Assembly: GCA_026004935.1 (NCBI GenBank)
Contig: BPKC01000001.1
Coordinates: 1,217,491-1,281,490 of the forward strand
Direction of reading: 5' to 3'
Length of the DNA: 64,000 bases
Source: Rhodothalassiaceae bacterium
GTDB taxonomy: Bacteria; Pseudomonadota; Alphaproteobacteria; Sphingomonadales; Rhodothalassiaceae
In this document: piece after piece, positions 1-8,350 of the stretch
Numbering within the stretch: the first letter of the stretch is position 1
Layout of the letters: every line of letters begins with the position of its first letter
The notes under the pieces: generated by a model
Told to the model about the DNA's origin: nothing
Databases searched by the model: none
What the model saw: only the letters and a program-made list of their open reading frames with translations
Position numbers and translations under genes: made by a program

Positions 1-1
1 C

Positions 2-532
2 GGCCTCATCGATGTCTGGATGGCGCGGCATGCCGGTGCGGCCTGCGACCGCGACGGACGCACCGCGCTGGCCGGAAGGGTGGATGAACAGGCGCTCTCG
101 CGGCTTCTCGCGCATCCCCATTTCCTGCGCCCGCCGCCCAAGTCCCTGGACAAGTTCGATTTCGACCTGGAGGCCTGCGCAGGCCTTTCGACCGCGGACG
201 GCGCCCGTACGCTCGCCGCGTTCACGGTCGAGGCCGTGGCCCGGGCGGCGCGCTGGTTTCCGCGGCCGGTCGCGGCCTGGTGGGTGACCGGCGGCGGACG
301 GCGCAACCCCCTCATCATGCGGCTTCTCGCCGAACGCCTCGATGCGCCGGTGCTGCCCGTCGAGGCGGCAGGATTCGACGGCGACACGCTGGAGGCGGAG
401 GCCTTCGCCTGGCTTGCCGCGCGCCGGCTGGCGGGCCTGCCGTCCAGCTTTCCGGCGACGACGGGGGTCCGGCGGCCGACGGTGCTGGGCCGCATCTACC
501 GCCCGCCGGTGCCGGGCGATCCCGGCGGCTGA
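2..532 (+). CDS. anmK: Anhydro-N-acetylmuramic acid kinase, C-terminal part (cut by window edge)
   Basis: The reading frame is open from base 2 and gives about 176 residues ending at TGA 530-532. AnmK phosphorylates 1,6-anhydro-MurNAc during murein recycling in the cytoplasm. Family hallmarks seen here are the glycine-rich TGGGRRNP motif, GFDGD followed by EAFAWLAAR, and a late SFPATTG near the C-terminus, all in the order expected for the second lobe of the kinase fold. The N-terminal half, including the ATP-binding start, lies outside the window. The last 37 bases overlap the 3' end of convergent mazG, so the two messages are antisense to each other at their ends. Confidence 0.93.
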   Translation, partial: GLIDVWMARHAGAACDRDGRTALAGRVDEQALSRLLAHPHFLRPPPKSLDKFDFDLEACAGLSTADGARTLAAFTVEAVARAARWFPRPVAAWWVTGGGRRNPLIMRLLAERLDAPVLPVEAAGFDGDTLEAEAFAWLAARRLAGLPSSFPATTGVRRPTVLGRIYRPPVPGDPGG

Positions 533-1440
533 CGGGGGGCGTCCCGTCCGTCGCGCTGCTCGTCGGCCTTGGCCGCCCGCCAGAAGCTCTCGAGCCGGTC
601 GATGTCCCCGACCGCGGCGGGCTCGGCGGCAAGCCGCGCTTCCACGGCCCGGAAGCGCCGGGCGAACCTCGCATTGGCGGCCATCAGCGCGACCTCGGGA
701 TCGACGCCGAGGTGCCGGGCGAGGTTGACGACGGTGAACAGGAGATCGCCGATCTCCTCGCTGAGCGCGGTGCGGCGCGCGGGCTCGTCCTTACCCGGGG
801 CGGCAAGCGCGGCCTCGAGCTCGCGCGCCTCCTCCTCGAGCTTGGCGAGCACCCCGGATGCGTCCGGCCAGTCGAAGCCGAGGCGGGCGGCCGCCTTCTG
901 CAGCTTCATGGCGCGCGTCAGGGGCGGGAGGGCGGCGGGAATGTCGTCCAGCACGCTCGCCCGCGCGGATCCGCGGCCGCGCGCGCGCTTCTCCGCGGCC
1001 TTGAGCTCTTCCCAGGCCCGGGTCTGCGCGGCGGCGTCCGCCGGCCGCTCGCGGTCGCCGAAGACGTGGGGGTGGCGGCGGACCATCTTGGAGCCGATGG
1101 CATCCAGCACGGCGCCGAGGTCGAAATGCCCGACCTCCTCGGCCATGCGCGCGTGAAAGACGACCTGGAGCGCAAGATCGCCGAGCTCGCCGGCCAGTTC
1201 CGGCCAGTCTTCGCGCGCGATGGCATCCGCGACCTCGTAGGCCTCCTCGATGGTATAGGCGGCGATCGAGGCGAAGTCCTGCTCGCGGTCCCACGGGCAG
1301 CCATGTTCCGGATCGCGCAGCCGCGCCATGATGCGCACGAGCCGGCGCAGCCCCGCAAGCCAGGCGTCCTCGGCCGGCGACGCGGGGGGCAGGGCGTCCG
1401 CGACCGCCTTCCAGCCGTCACCGTCATCCGTCCCGGTCAT
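496..1440 (-). CDS. mazG: Nucleoside triphosphate pyrophosphohydrolase MazG
   Basis: 314 residues, somewhat longer than the usual 260-280 because of extensions at both ends. MazG hydrolyses NTPs to NMP and pyrophosphate, cleaning aberrant nucleotides and influencing the ppGpp response. Two MazG domains are visible. The first has CPWDREQ (about 48-54), EEAYEVADA (65-73) and the metal-binding ELGD (85-88) before LQVVFHARMAEE. The second, in the C-terminal half, carries EEEARELEAAL and EEIGDLLFTVVNLAR. The ATG at 1440 is preceded by AGGAGG at about 8 bases. The 3' end overlaps anmK on the other strand. Confidence 0.95.
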   Translation of the reverse strand: MTGTDDGDGWKAVADALPPASPAEDAWLAGLRRLVRIMARLRDPEHGCPWDREQDFASIAAYTIEEAYEVADAIAREDWPELAGELGDLALQVVFHARMAEEVGHFDLGAVLDAIGSKMVRRHPHVFGDRERPADAAAQTRAWEELKAAEKRARGRGSARASVLDDIPAALPPLTRAMKLQKAAARLGFDWPDASGVLAKLEEEARELEAALAAPGKDEPARRTALSEEIGDLLFTVVNLARHLGVDPEVALMAANARFARRFRAVEARLAAEPAAVGDIDRLESFWRAAKADEQRDGRDAPRQPPGSPGTGGR

Positions 1441-1503
1441 CGCCGCCTCCTGCCTTCATCGCCACCGCGCGCGCTGATGCCAGAGCCCGCCGACAGAAGA
1501 CAA

Positions 1504-1532
1504 GACCGCCGGCAGCGGCGCTGCCGGCGGTC
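1504..1532 (-). terminator. Probable rho-independent terminator of the cold-shock gene
   Basis: A 13-bp perfect GC-rich stem (1504-1516 paired with 1520-1532) with a 3-base loop lies about 70 bases past the stop of the minus-strand cold-shock gene. In the minus direction it is followed by a T-rich but interrupted tract (TTGTCTTCTGT). The tract is imperfect, so it may be a weak or bidirectional terminator lying between csp and mazG. Confidence 0.55.
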
Positions 1533-1599
1533 CCGTGATCCATCCTCATCCGCCGCGGCCCAGGGGCGGGCCGGCGGGAGAGGGATGCGCGTCAGACGC

Positions 1600-1806
1600 T
1601 CAGATCAGCTCGAGATTGGTGGCCGAGGTGCGGCCACGGCGATCCTCTTCGAGCTCGTAGGAGACGCGCTGGCCCTCGCGCAGGCTGTTCAGCCCCGCGC
1701 GCTCGACCGCGGAAATGTGGACGAAGACGTCCTTTCCGCCCGCATCCGGCTCGATGAAGCCGTAGCCCTTCTGCCCGTTGAACCACTTCACGGTACCATT
1801 TGCCAT
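1600..1806 (-). CDS. Cold-shock domain protein, CspA family
   Basis: 68 residues, the exact size of a single-domain cold-shock protein. It binds single-stranded RNA/DNA and acts as an RNA chaperone. The two nucleic-acid-binding motifs are plain: RNP1 KGYGFIEP (13-20) and RNP2 VFVHI (27-31), with the N-terminal GTVKWFN signature. It begins with ATG at 1806, and a purine stretch (AGGAAAGG) lies upstream at a long spacing. It stands alone between mazG and a repeat-filled intergenic region, with a hairpin about 70 bases past its stop. Alphaproteobacteria often carry several csp paralogues, so no numbered symbol is given. Confidence 0.96.
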   Translation of the reverse strand: MANGTVKWFNGQKGYGFIEPDAGGKDVFVHISAVERAGLNSLREGQRVSYELEEDRRGRTSATNLELI

Positions 1807-2279
1807 CGTTCAAAACCTTTCCTGTTGGCGATGATTGACGTTCCTGGGATTGCGGCCGCGGCCACCGGCATCGCCGATGTCCGACCGGCCTGTCGTCGAA
1901 CCGGGACCTTCCGACGGCCATGAGGCGGCAGGCGCAGCCGCAGAGCCGCGCATGCGCCGCGCATCTTCGTTCGTTCGCCTGTGGGGAGAAGGAAGCAAAA
2001 GTGCAGGCCGTCTTTCAGTCCGGCATGTTGGAGCCGCGTTCTCGAACGTCCATCCCAGGGCGTCGTCGATGGCAGCGGTCCGCCGGAAACTCTTCTTCGG
2101 GCTGCGGTGTTCAAGAGCCGCCGGCCCTGTGGGTCGTCTCCCCGTTGCGGGCGCCAGAAGGCCGGCTTGCCGTCCTTCTCCTGAACCGCCGCCCGCTCGG
2201 GGTCGGTTCGTGACGCGGACCCTGACAGAGAGCGGGCATGCTGTCAACAGAATAATCGCCTGGCAGCCGGAAATTCCCG
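1807..2279. other. Gene-free stretch upstream of csp
   Basis: About 470 bases between the csp start and the repeat array. The ORFs here lack recognisable motifs, have improbable arginine/proline-rich composition and overlap one another, so none is called. It must hold the csp promoter and probably a long 5' leader, as is usual for cold-shock genes. I could not pick out a clear -35/-10 pair. Confidence 0.5.
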
Positions 2280-3180
2280 GCCAACTCTCCCATAGTTACC
2301 CGCCGGCTTGACCGGCGGGGTCGGCCCTTCCCGCGTGACCCGCCGGCTTGACCGGCGGGTACAGCCGGACGCGGGGCCGGCCGCAAGCACCGGGATCGTC
2401 GTCCCCACCTGCTGGATTCGCCGCTTTCGCGGTGAATGACGCGAAGAGAGCGTCGTGCCCGCAGGCACCCTCTCTGCGTCACCCGCCGGCTTGACCGGCG
2501 GGTCCAGCGGGACGCGGGGCCGGCGACAGGCGCCGGTGCAGGCGTCACCGCCGCATGGGTTCGCCGGTCAAGCCGGCGAACGACGCGAGGGGGAAGCGTC
2601 ACCCGCCGGCGCGTCCTTCCTCGTCACCCGCCGGCGCGTCCTTCCTCGTCACCCGCCGGCTCGACCGGCGGGTCCAGTGGGCAACCGGGCCGCTCACGAG
2701 CATCCCGATTGCCTTCACCGGCGCTTGGGTTCGCCGGTCAAGCCGGCGAACGACGCGAGGGGGGAAGCGTCACCCGCCGGCGCGTCCTTCCTCGTCACCC
2801 GCCGGCTTGACCGGCGGGTCCAGCGGGACGCGGGGCCGGCGACCGGCGCCGGTGCAGGCGTCACCACCGCATGGGTTCGCCGGTCAAGCCGGCGAACGAC
2901 GCGAGGGGGGAAGCGTCACCCGCGGGCGCGTCCTTCCTCGTCACCCGCCGGCGCGTCCTTCCTCGTCACCCGCCGGCTTGACCGGCGGGTCCAGCGGGAC
3001 GCGGGGCCGGCGACAGGCGCCGGTGCAGGCGTCACCGCCGCATGGGTTCGCCGGTCAAGCCGGCGAACGACGCATCAGTGATCAGTCAGCAGTCATCAGT
3101 CATCAGGATGCCGGCATGGCGAGCGTTATCCGCTGGCACGCACTCTCCTCGTCACCCGCCGGCTCGACCGGCGGGTCCGG
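2280..3180. repeat. Array of palindromic (REP/BIME-like) repeats
   Basis: About 900 bases built from two palindromic heads. Head 1 is CCCGCCGG-cttga-CCGGCGGG, at about 2297, 2338, 2480, 2650, 2796, 2968 and 3153. Head 2 is TTCGCCGG-tcaag-CCGGCGAA, at about 2559, 2729, 2875 and 3047. From 2480 on they form paired units of about 105 bases (head 1, a 50-55 base body, head 2). Three bodies are nearly identical and one, at 2674-2728, is divergent. The spacers GCGTCACCCGCCGG and GCGCGTCCTTCCTCGT recur between units. At 3076-3108 the CATCAGT-type motif repeats. No coding frame is conserved. The translated arginine/proline strings are artefacts. Confidence 0.9.
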
Positions 3181-3236
3181 GCGCCGTCGGGCAGGGCACC
3201 GGCGCGCGGGGGCACCGGCGCGCGGCGGCGAGGCCG

Positions 3237-3842
3237 CTAGAGGCGGTAGAAGAGGCCGATGCCCGCGAGCATCACGTTGAAGGCCAGCGAGATGCGCTCG
3301 CCGGAACGGCTCGGGATCTCGTAGCCGTGGCTGAGCTGGCTCGGGAACAGGTAGCACACCCCCGTTTCGCTCGGAAACGCCGCCTGGTTCGCCGTGAAGA
3401 TGGTGTGCCGCGTGGTCGCCACCGCGATGTAGGGGAAGGTGGACATCTCCGGCTTCTCGAAGACGAGGGGCGAAGAGAGCTGAGGGTCCGCCTTGAGATA
3501 GTAGACCCCGGAGACCACGGAGTTGCCGTGGGTGTGCATGCGCTGGAAGCCGCCTTCGGGCGCGCGGTTCACCCACGCGTGGACGATCTCGAACTTTTCG
3601 TATTTGTAGCAGAAGACGTTGTCGAGATAGTCCTTCACGCAGTCCTCGATGAAGCCGCGCAGCTTCGCGAACCGCGGCTCCTTGAGGATGTTGAGATGCT
3701 GACTGGTCGACTCGGTGCGCGAGCCGAAATTGGGCGCGAACTCGAGGCCGTCCAGCGGGATGTCCTCATGCTCCGGATTGACGTAGCGCACCACCGCGCC
3801 GAGCGGAAAGATCGGCCGCACCTCGCCCTTCGGTTCGCTCAT
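3237..3842 (-). CDS. Putative 2-oxoglutarate/Fe(II)-dependent oxygenase (TIGR02466-like)
   Basis: 201 residues from the ATG at 3842, chosen over the in-frame start at 3875 because it has a GGGAGGGGCGAGG stretch directly upstream. The central MHTHGNSVVSGVYYL segment (102-116), then a distal SHGYEIPS (171-178) and an Arg six residues later in ERISLAFNV, follow the jelly-roll order of putative 2OG-Fe(II) oxygenases of the TIGR02466 type. Expected ligands are H103 or H105 and H172, with R183 binding the co-substrate. The classical HxD pair reads HTH-GN here. The substrate is unknown. The gene is a lone transcription unit next to the repeat array. A non-catalytic cupin-like role is possible. Confidence 0.7.
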   Translation of the reverse strand: MSEPKGEVRPIFPLGAVVRYVNPEHEDIPLDGLEFAPNFGSRTESTSQHLNILKEPRFAKLRGFIEDCVKDYLDNVFCYKYEKFEIVHAWVNRAPEGGFQRMHTHGNSVVSGVYYLKADPQLSSPLVFEKPEMSTFPYIAVATTRHTIFTANQAAFPSETGVCYLFPSQLSHGYEIPSRSGERISLAFNVMLAGIGLFYRL

Positions 3843-4133
3843 CCTCGCCCCTCCCGTCCGTGACTTGAGCCGCAACCCGCACGCGCCACGGTGCCCGCAC
3901 GCGTGCCGCGCCCGCTTCGTCTTCCTCTATCGGGTTTGCGACACAATCTGCAACAATTTTCTCGCCAAGCGTGGCAGGGCGGGCCGCCATTGCAGGCAAG
4001 GGCCGCTGCGCAAATGCCACGTCATGCGGCAGGTGTGGCCGCGTGTGATTGCGGGGCCGGTGGCGAGCTGATAGCCTCGGCGCGAAGGGGCGTCGTGCCC
4101 CGGGCTGCGGACGGCGGCGGGGAAGGACCGGCG

Positions 4134-4856
4134 ATGGGAGCCTTGATGCGGGCGGTGGCGGCGGCGGCGGGCGCCTTCGGCGATCCCGGCATCCGCAGGC
4201 TTGTGTGGCGTGCGGCCGTGGCGGCGCTGGTGGCGATGGCGGTGCTGACCGCGCTGCTCGCCGTCGGGCTGCCGCCGCTCATTCGCGCCATCCCCGACAG
4301 CGGCATCGCCTGGCTGGACGAGGCGATCGACTGGGCGGCGGGCATCAGCCTGCCCTTTGTCGCCATCATCGCGATCTGGTGGGTGTTTCCGGCGCTGATG
4401 GCGGCGATCCTCTCCATCTTCGTGGACGAGGTGGTGGAGATCGAGGAGCGGCGGGTCTGGCCCGGCCGCATCGGCGGACGCAGGGTGTCGTTCCTGGCGG
4501 AGCTGGGGCGCGCGCTGTGGGTGGGCGTCAAGATGATCGCGGCGCATCTGATGCTCGTACCCTTCTACATCCTGCTGCTGTTCACCGCCGTGGGGCCGGT
4601 GATCCTCTATCTTGCGGTGAACGGCTGGTTCCTCGGCGCCGAGTTCTTCACCCTCGTCGCCCTGCGGCACGACCCCCCGCAGCGGGCCGCCGAACTGCTG
4701 CGGCGCTGGCGCCCGCAGATCTGGGCGGCCGGGCTGGCGATGGCGGGTGTTGCGCTGCTGCCCGTCATCAATCTCGTGAGCGCCGTCTTCGCGGCCGCGC
4801 TCGCAACCCATCTCTACCACCAGCTCACCGAGCGCGGGACGGGGCAGGGCGCATGA
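4134..4856 (+). CDS. EI24 / CysZ-like membrane protein
   Basis: 240 residues from the ATG at 4134, which has GGAAGG 8 bases upstream. The open frame extends further upstream but without a ribosome site. Several hydrophobic segments (about 24-45, 62-95, 128-160 and 205-228) and the motif GWFLGAEFFTLVALRHDP in the last third are typical of the EI24 domain family. This family includes CysZ, a sulfate-related transporter, and many uncharacterised alphaproteobacterial proteins. No cysteine-pathway gene is nearby, so a sulfate role is not claimed. Its stop overlaps the next gene start as ATGA, so the two are co-translated. Confidence 0.8.
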   Translation: MGALMRAVAAAAGAFGDPGIRRLVWRAAVAALVAMAVLTALLAVGLPPLIRAIPDSGIAWLDEAIDWAAGISLPFVAIIAIWWVFPALMAAILSIFVDEVVEIEERRVWPGRIGGRRVSFLAELGRALWVGVKMIAAHLMLVPFYILLLFTAVGPVILYLAVNGWFLGAEFFTLVALRHDPPQRAAELLRRWRPQIWAAGLAMAGVALLPVINLVSAVFAAALATHLYHQLTERGTGQGA

Positions 4857-5407
4857 GCCGGGCCGCATCATTGCGGGCCGGCGCGCTGGTCCTTGCCCTC
4901 GCTCTGGCGGGCTGCGCACACGAGGCGCCCGCGCCCGAGCCCGCGCCGCCGGTGCCTGAAGTCGAGGCGGCGCCTGCGCCGCCGCCGCCTCCGCCGGAGC
5001 CGGATCCCGATCGGCTGCTCGGCTGGCGGCCGGGGGAGGTGGTGGCGCTTCTCGGCCGGCCGGCGCTCGTGCGCTGGGAGGGGCCCGCGCAGATCTTCCT
5101 CTTTGAGGCCGCGGACCGGAGCTGCGCGCTGCTTGCGACCTTTCGTGAGGGAGAGGGCGCCGGGCTGCACCTCGTCGGTCTGGCGGCCCATGACCCGGCG
5201 CACCCCGCCCATGAGCCGGTCGCGACGCGCGCCTGTCTGAAGACGCTGCTGCCGCGCGCGCTCTGGCCCCGGCTCGCGTCGCCCGTCGCCGGCGCGCCCG
5301 AGAGCGGGGAAGAAGCCGGCGCTCCGGCCGCGGCCGACACCGCAGGGGCCGACACCGCAGCCGCCGCCGCGGCGGATGCCTCGCCCTCAACCGCCGCGCC
5401 GCGCTGA
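4853..5407 (+). CDS. Putative lipoprotein, proline-rich linker
   Basis: 184 residues. The N-terminus MSRAASLRAG runs into a hydrophobic stretch and a lipobox LAGC, with the acylated cysteine at 21. A Pro/Glu/Ala-rich linker (about 23-55) follows, then a small domain (about 58-130) with GWRPGEVVALLGRPALVRWEG and an even spacing of charged residues. The tail is Ala-rich and low-complexity. The start ATG overlaps the stop of the EI24 gene. The final 21 bases overlap convergent nth. The GEVVALLGRP segment resembles SmpA/BamE-like small lipoprotein folds, but this is too weak to name. Confidence 0.75.
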   Translation: MSRAASLRAGALVLALALAGCAHEAPAPEPAPPVPEVEAAPAPPPPPPEPDPDRLLGWRPGEVVALLGRPALVRWEGPAQIFLFEAADRSCALLATFREGEGAGLHLVGLAAHDPAHPAHEPVATRACLKTLLPRALWPRLASPVAGAPESGEEAGAPAAADTAGADTAAAAAADASPSTAAPR

Positions 5408-6121
5408 TCCCTTTGGCTTGCGGGTGCGGGTCCTCCCGCCGACCCGGCGGGAGGCGGCGCCTTCCTCCTTCTTCTCACCCGCAGGGCCGAGCGGCAGCGC
5501 GCTGGGACAGAGATCGACCAGAAAGCACGCCTCGCACCGCGGCCGCCTCGCCTTGCAGATGTAGCGGCCGTGCAGGATGAGCCAGTGATGCGCATGGCGG
5601 CGGTAGCGGGCGGGAATGATCCGCATCAGGTCCTCCTCCACCTGAAGCGGCGTGCGCCCGTCGCTCAGCCCCAGCCGGTGCGCGACGCGGAAGACATGGG
5701 TGTCGACGGCGATGGTGTCCTGTCCGAAGGCGGTGTTGAGGACGACATTGGCCGTCTTGCGCCCGACGCCCGGCAGAGATTCCAGAGCCTCCCGGTCCGC
5801 CGGAACCCGGCCGCCGTAGCGCTCGATCAGGATCCTGGAGAGCTCGTAGATGTTCCGGGCCTTGGAATTGTAGAGACCGATGGTGTTGATGTAGCGCTTG
5901 ATCCCCTCCACGCCCAGCGCCACCATCTTCTCCGGCGTGTCCGCGACCTTGAACAGCTTCTCGGTGGCCTTGTTGACGCCCTTGTCGGTGGCCTGGGCGG
6001 AGAGCACGACCGCGACGAGAAGCGTATAGGGATTGGTGTATCTGAGCTCGGTGTCGGGGTGGGGATTCCGCCCGGCGAAGCGGCGGAAGATCTCTTCTAC
6101 GACCTCCGGCGACGGTGGCAT
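5387..6121 (-). CDS. nth: Endonuclease III
   Basis: 244 residues from the ATG at 6121 (GGGAGG 11 bases upstream). An upstream in-frame start at 6172 is less supported. Nth is a bifunctional DNA glycosylase/AP lyase for oxidised pyrimidines. The helix-hairpin-helix LPGVGRKTANVVLN carries the catalytic lysine, VDTHVFR supplies the catalytic aspartate, and the C-terminal [4Fe-4S] loop is intact as C-x6-C-x2-C-x5-C (ICKARRPRCEACFLVDLC). A basic tail of about 30 residues rich in Arg/Gly/Lys follows the cluster and is longer than in E. coli Nth. Its 5' end is divergent from the DUF2244 gene 89 bases away. Confidence 0.97.
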   Translation of the reverse strand: MPPSPEVVEEIFRRFAGRNPHPDTELRYTNPYTLLVAVVLSAQATDKGVNKATEKLFKVADTPEKMVALGVEGIKRYINTIGLYNSKARNIYELSRILIERYGGRVPADREALESLPGVGRKTANVVLNTAFGQDTIAVDTHVFRVAHRLGLSDGRTPLQVEEDLMRIIPARYRRHAHHWLILHGRYICKARRPRCEACFLVDLCPSALPLGPAGEKKEEGAASRRVGGRTRTRKPKGSARRGG

Positions 6122-6209
6122 CCCTGCTGCTCCTCCCGGGCCCGCGCGGGCCGCGTTTGCCGGCAGCCGCATGGACGGCCGTGGCGGCCTGCGCTATTCT
6201 GTGCGCGAG

Positions 6210-6758
6210 ATGGCAGAAGAGGCAGCGATCACGCAAGCGCCCGCCGCGCCCCTCGACCCGCTGGAAGCCGCGCTCGTCGGTCCGCCGGCGGGCGAGGTCG
6301 TGCTGAGTCTCGTCCTGCGCCCGCACCGCAGCCTCGGGGCGGCCCGGATCCGCGAGCTGGCGCTCTGGTCGGCGGTGCTGTTCACGGCTTTCGCCGCGCA
6401 GCTTGCGCTGGCCGGCGCCTGGCCGGCCGCGCTGTGGGTCGCGGCGACCGGCTTCGGCATGGCCTGGGCGCTCGAGATCTCGCATCGCCAGCGCCGGGGT
6501 TTCGAGCTCGTGCGGCTGGGCGTGCGCGAGCTCGAGGTCTTCAGGGTCTCGCCGGCGCGCCGGGTGCGCCGTGAGGTGCTGCCGGCGGCCTGGACGGCGG
6601 TGGAGCTCACGACCGATGCGGCCGGCCGCGCGCATCTCTTCCTGCGGCATCGCGCGCACCGCATCGCGCTGGGCCGCCTGCTTCCGCCCGACGAGCGCCC
6701 GGCCGTCGCCGCCGCCCTGCGCGAGGGCCTCGCGCGGCTGCGGGGCCGAAGTCTCTGA
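6210..6758 (+). CDS. DUF2244 domain-containing membrane protein
   Basis: 182 residues from the ATG at 6210. An alternative ATG at 6171 would overlap the nth promoter. The segment EVVLSLVLRPHRSLG starts the DUF2244 domain. Two hydrophobic stretches (about 52-70 and 72-88) follow, then a soluble C-terminal half with FELVRLGVRELEVFR. The family is common in alphaproteobacteria, lies in the inner membrane, and has no assigned function. It is divergent from nth, a frequent arrangement in this class. Nothing in the sequence indicates a ligand or partner. Confidence 0.85.
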   Translation: MAEEAAITQAPAAPLDPLEAALVGPPAGEVVLSLVLRPHRSLGAARIRELALWSAVLFTAFAAQLALAGAWPAALWVAATGFGMAWALEISHRQRRGFELVRLGVRELEVFRVSPARRVRREVLPAAWTAVELTTDAAGRAHLFLRHRAHRIALGRLLPPDERPAVAAALREGLARLRGRSL

Positions 6759-7477
6759 AATCCTGGCGAATTCCGGCGGAGAATGCCGGCGGGGCGGCCG
6801 CGACCGGCTGCTCGCCGTATTCCGGCCTCTCCGCGCTCCTCGCCGACTCGATAGGCCGATAGGGCGGCTAGCGGACCCAACCACCAACAGCGGAAATGCC
6901 TCGCACGGTGGCCGGGTTAGCCGGTCAAGCCGGCGAACGCCTGCTCAGTCAATGGTCATCAGTCATCGGTCATCAGGGACGAGAAGGGTCGGAGAAACCA
7001 GCGATTCCTGAAGACAAGGCGGGTGTCCGCCGCTCGCCTTCATCGTCATCCGCCCCCCTTCTCGTCATCCGCCGGCTCGACCGGCGGATCCGGCGGGAGA
7101 CGGGGCATCCTTCTGCGCCGGGATCGGCACGCCCGCCTGCTGGATTCGCCGCATTCGCGGCGAATGACGATGAAGGGAAACCTCATGCGGCGGCTTGATC
7201 GGAGAATCCAGCGGGAAGCCGAGCCGACCCCGGCCGCCGGGAGTTGCCACACACCGGCCCGGGTTCGTCCGTCGTGGCCGCGAACGGCGCCAGATGCTGG
7301 TGCCGTGATCCCGCCTTCCGCTCCTGCTCTGCGCCTTTTTGATGACCGATCACCGATGACCGACACCGTCCGCCGCATTTGTCGGTGAAGGTCCACCCGG
7401 GCGCGCATCAGCAGAGATCGGGCGAGCCTGCCGGCTTGACCTGCCGCCGCACCGCTCCCGCCCGCCCGTGCGGACCG
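6759..7477. repeat. Gene-free region with dispersed palindromic repeats
   Basis: About 720 bases without a credible gene. A head-2-like palindrome (agCCGGTCAAGCCGGcg) lies near 6914-6932. A run of CATCAGT/CATCGGT units sits at 6945-6977. A paired unit covers about 7065-7170, with the CGCCGGctcgaCCGGCG head at its left and TTCGCCGcattcGCGGCGAA at its right. A decayed head is at 7190-7215, and GATGACCGATCACCGATGACC at about 7338-7358 echoes the CATCAGT element. It is the same repeat family as at 2280-3180 and 53870-54470. Confidence 0.8.
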
Positions 7478-8296
7478 TCAGGCAGCCTTAAGCCCCAGAA
7501 CGTCGTCGAGGCGGTAGAGGCCGGGCGGGCGGTTGTGCAGCCAGCGGGCGGCCTCCAGCGCGCCGCGCGCGAAGATGCGGCGGTCCGTGGCGCGGTGGGT
7601 GAGCTCGAGGCGCTCGCCGGCCATGAGAAGATAGGCGGTGTGCTCGCCCACCACATCGCCACCGCGCAGCGCCGCGATTCCGATCTCGCCGGGTCGCCGG
7701 CCCGTGCCGATGCCCCAGCGCGGGCCCGTGATCGCCGCAGCCGGGTCGCCACCCTGGCCCTCGGCGGCCGCCCGCGCGAGCGCAAGCGCGGTGCCGGAGG
7801 GGGCATCCCGCTTCGCGCCGTGGTGGATGTCGAAGATCTCGATCTCGGCCCGTCCGGCAAGCGCCCGCGCGGCGGTGCGCAGCAGATGGGCGAGCAGCGT
7901 GACGCCGAGCGAAAAGTTGGCGGCGACGAGAACGGGCGCCGCAGCCGCCGCCTCGCGGATCAGCGTCCCGTCCGCCTCTTCCAGCCCCGTGGTGCCGATG
8001 ACGATCGGCCGGCCCGTCTCAGCCGCGAGCCGGAGGTGCCGGCGGGTCGCCTCCGGCACGGTAAAGTCGATGACGACGGCATCCCCGGCGAACAGCGCCC
8101 GCGGGTCGTCCGCATGCGCCACATCCGGCCAGCCCGCGACCGGCCGGCCGGCATCGGGATCACCGGGCCGCACGCTCGCGGCGACGACACGGACGTCTTC
8201 CGCCTCGGCTGCCACCTTGAGCACGGCGCGGCCCATGCGGCCCTTCGCTCCCGCCACCGCGATCGGCAGCCTGCGTCCGATTCGATCCGCCGTCAT
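7478..8296 (-). CDS. dapB: 4-hydroxy-tetrahydrodipicolinate reductase
   Basis: 272 residues, normal length. DapB reduces 4-hydroxy-tetrahydrodipicolinate to tetrahydrodipicolinate in lysine and diaminopimelate synthesis. The N-terminal nucleotide-binding loop reads VAGAKGRMG (14-22). The active-site block EIFDIHHGAKRDAPSG (153-168) supplies H158/H159 and K162 and the substrate-binding DAPSGTA. VVIDFTVPEA and GTTGLEE are the other conserved strands. No other dap gene adjoins it. An ankyrin-repeat gene lies 54 bases away in the same direction but upstream. Confidence 0.97.
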   Translation of the reverse strand: MTADRIGRRLPIAVAGAKGRMGRAVLKVAAEAEDVRVVAASVRPGDPDAGRPVAGWPDVAHADDPRALFAGDAVVIDFTVPEATRRHLRLAAETGRPIVIGTTGLEEADGTLIREAAAAAPVLVAANFSLGVTLLAHLLRTAARALAGRAEIEIFDIHHGAKRDAPSGTALALARAAAEGQGGDPAAAITGPRWGIGTGRRPGEIGIAALRGGDVVGEHTAYLLMAGERLELTHRATDRRIFARGALEAARWLHNRPPGLYRLDDVLGLKAA

Positions 8297-8350
8297 GGCG
8301 TCGCTCTCACCAGATCATGCGGCCTGCCCCGGCACATGCGCACGCGGGCG

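Noticed and set aside
1535-1562. Another TGATCC hexamer near 1536 as an RpoE promoter
   Set aside because: No TA-rich -10 at 17-19 bases and no plus-strand gene start downstream.
2280-3180. CRISPR array
   Set aside because: Repeats are palindromic heads with unequal spacing and repeated (not unique) spacers, and no cas genes are near.
2436-3863. Several ORFs of 120-270 residues rich in Arg/Pro (HPPARP-, GFAGQAGERR-like strings)
   Set aside because: Translations of the palindromic repeats. They change frame between units and have no start context.
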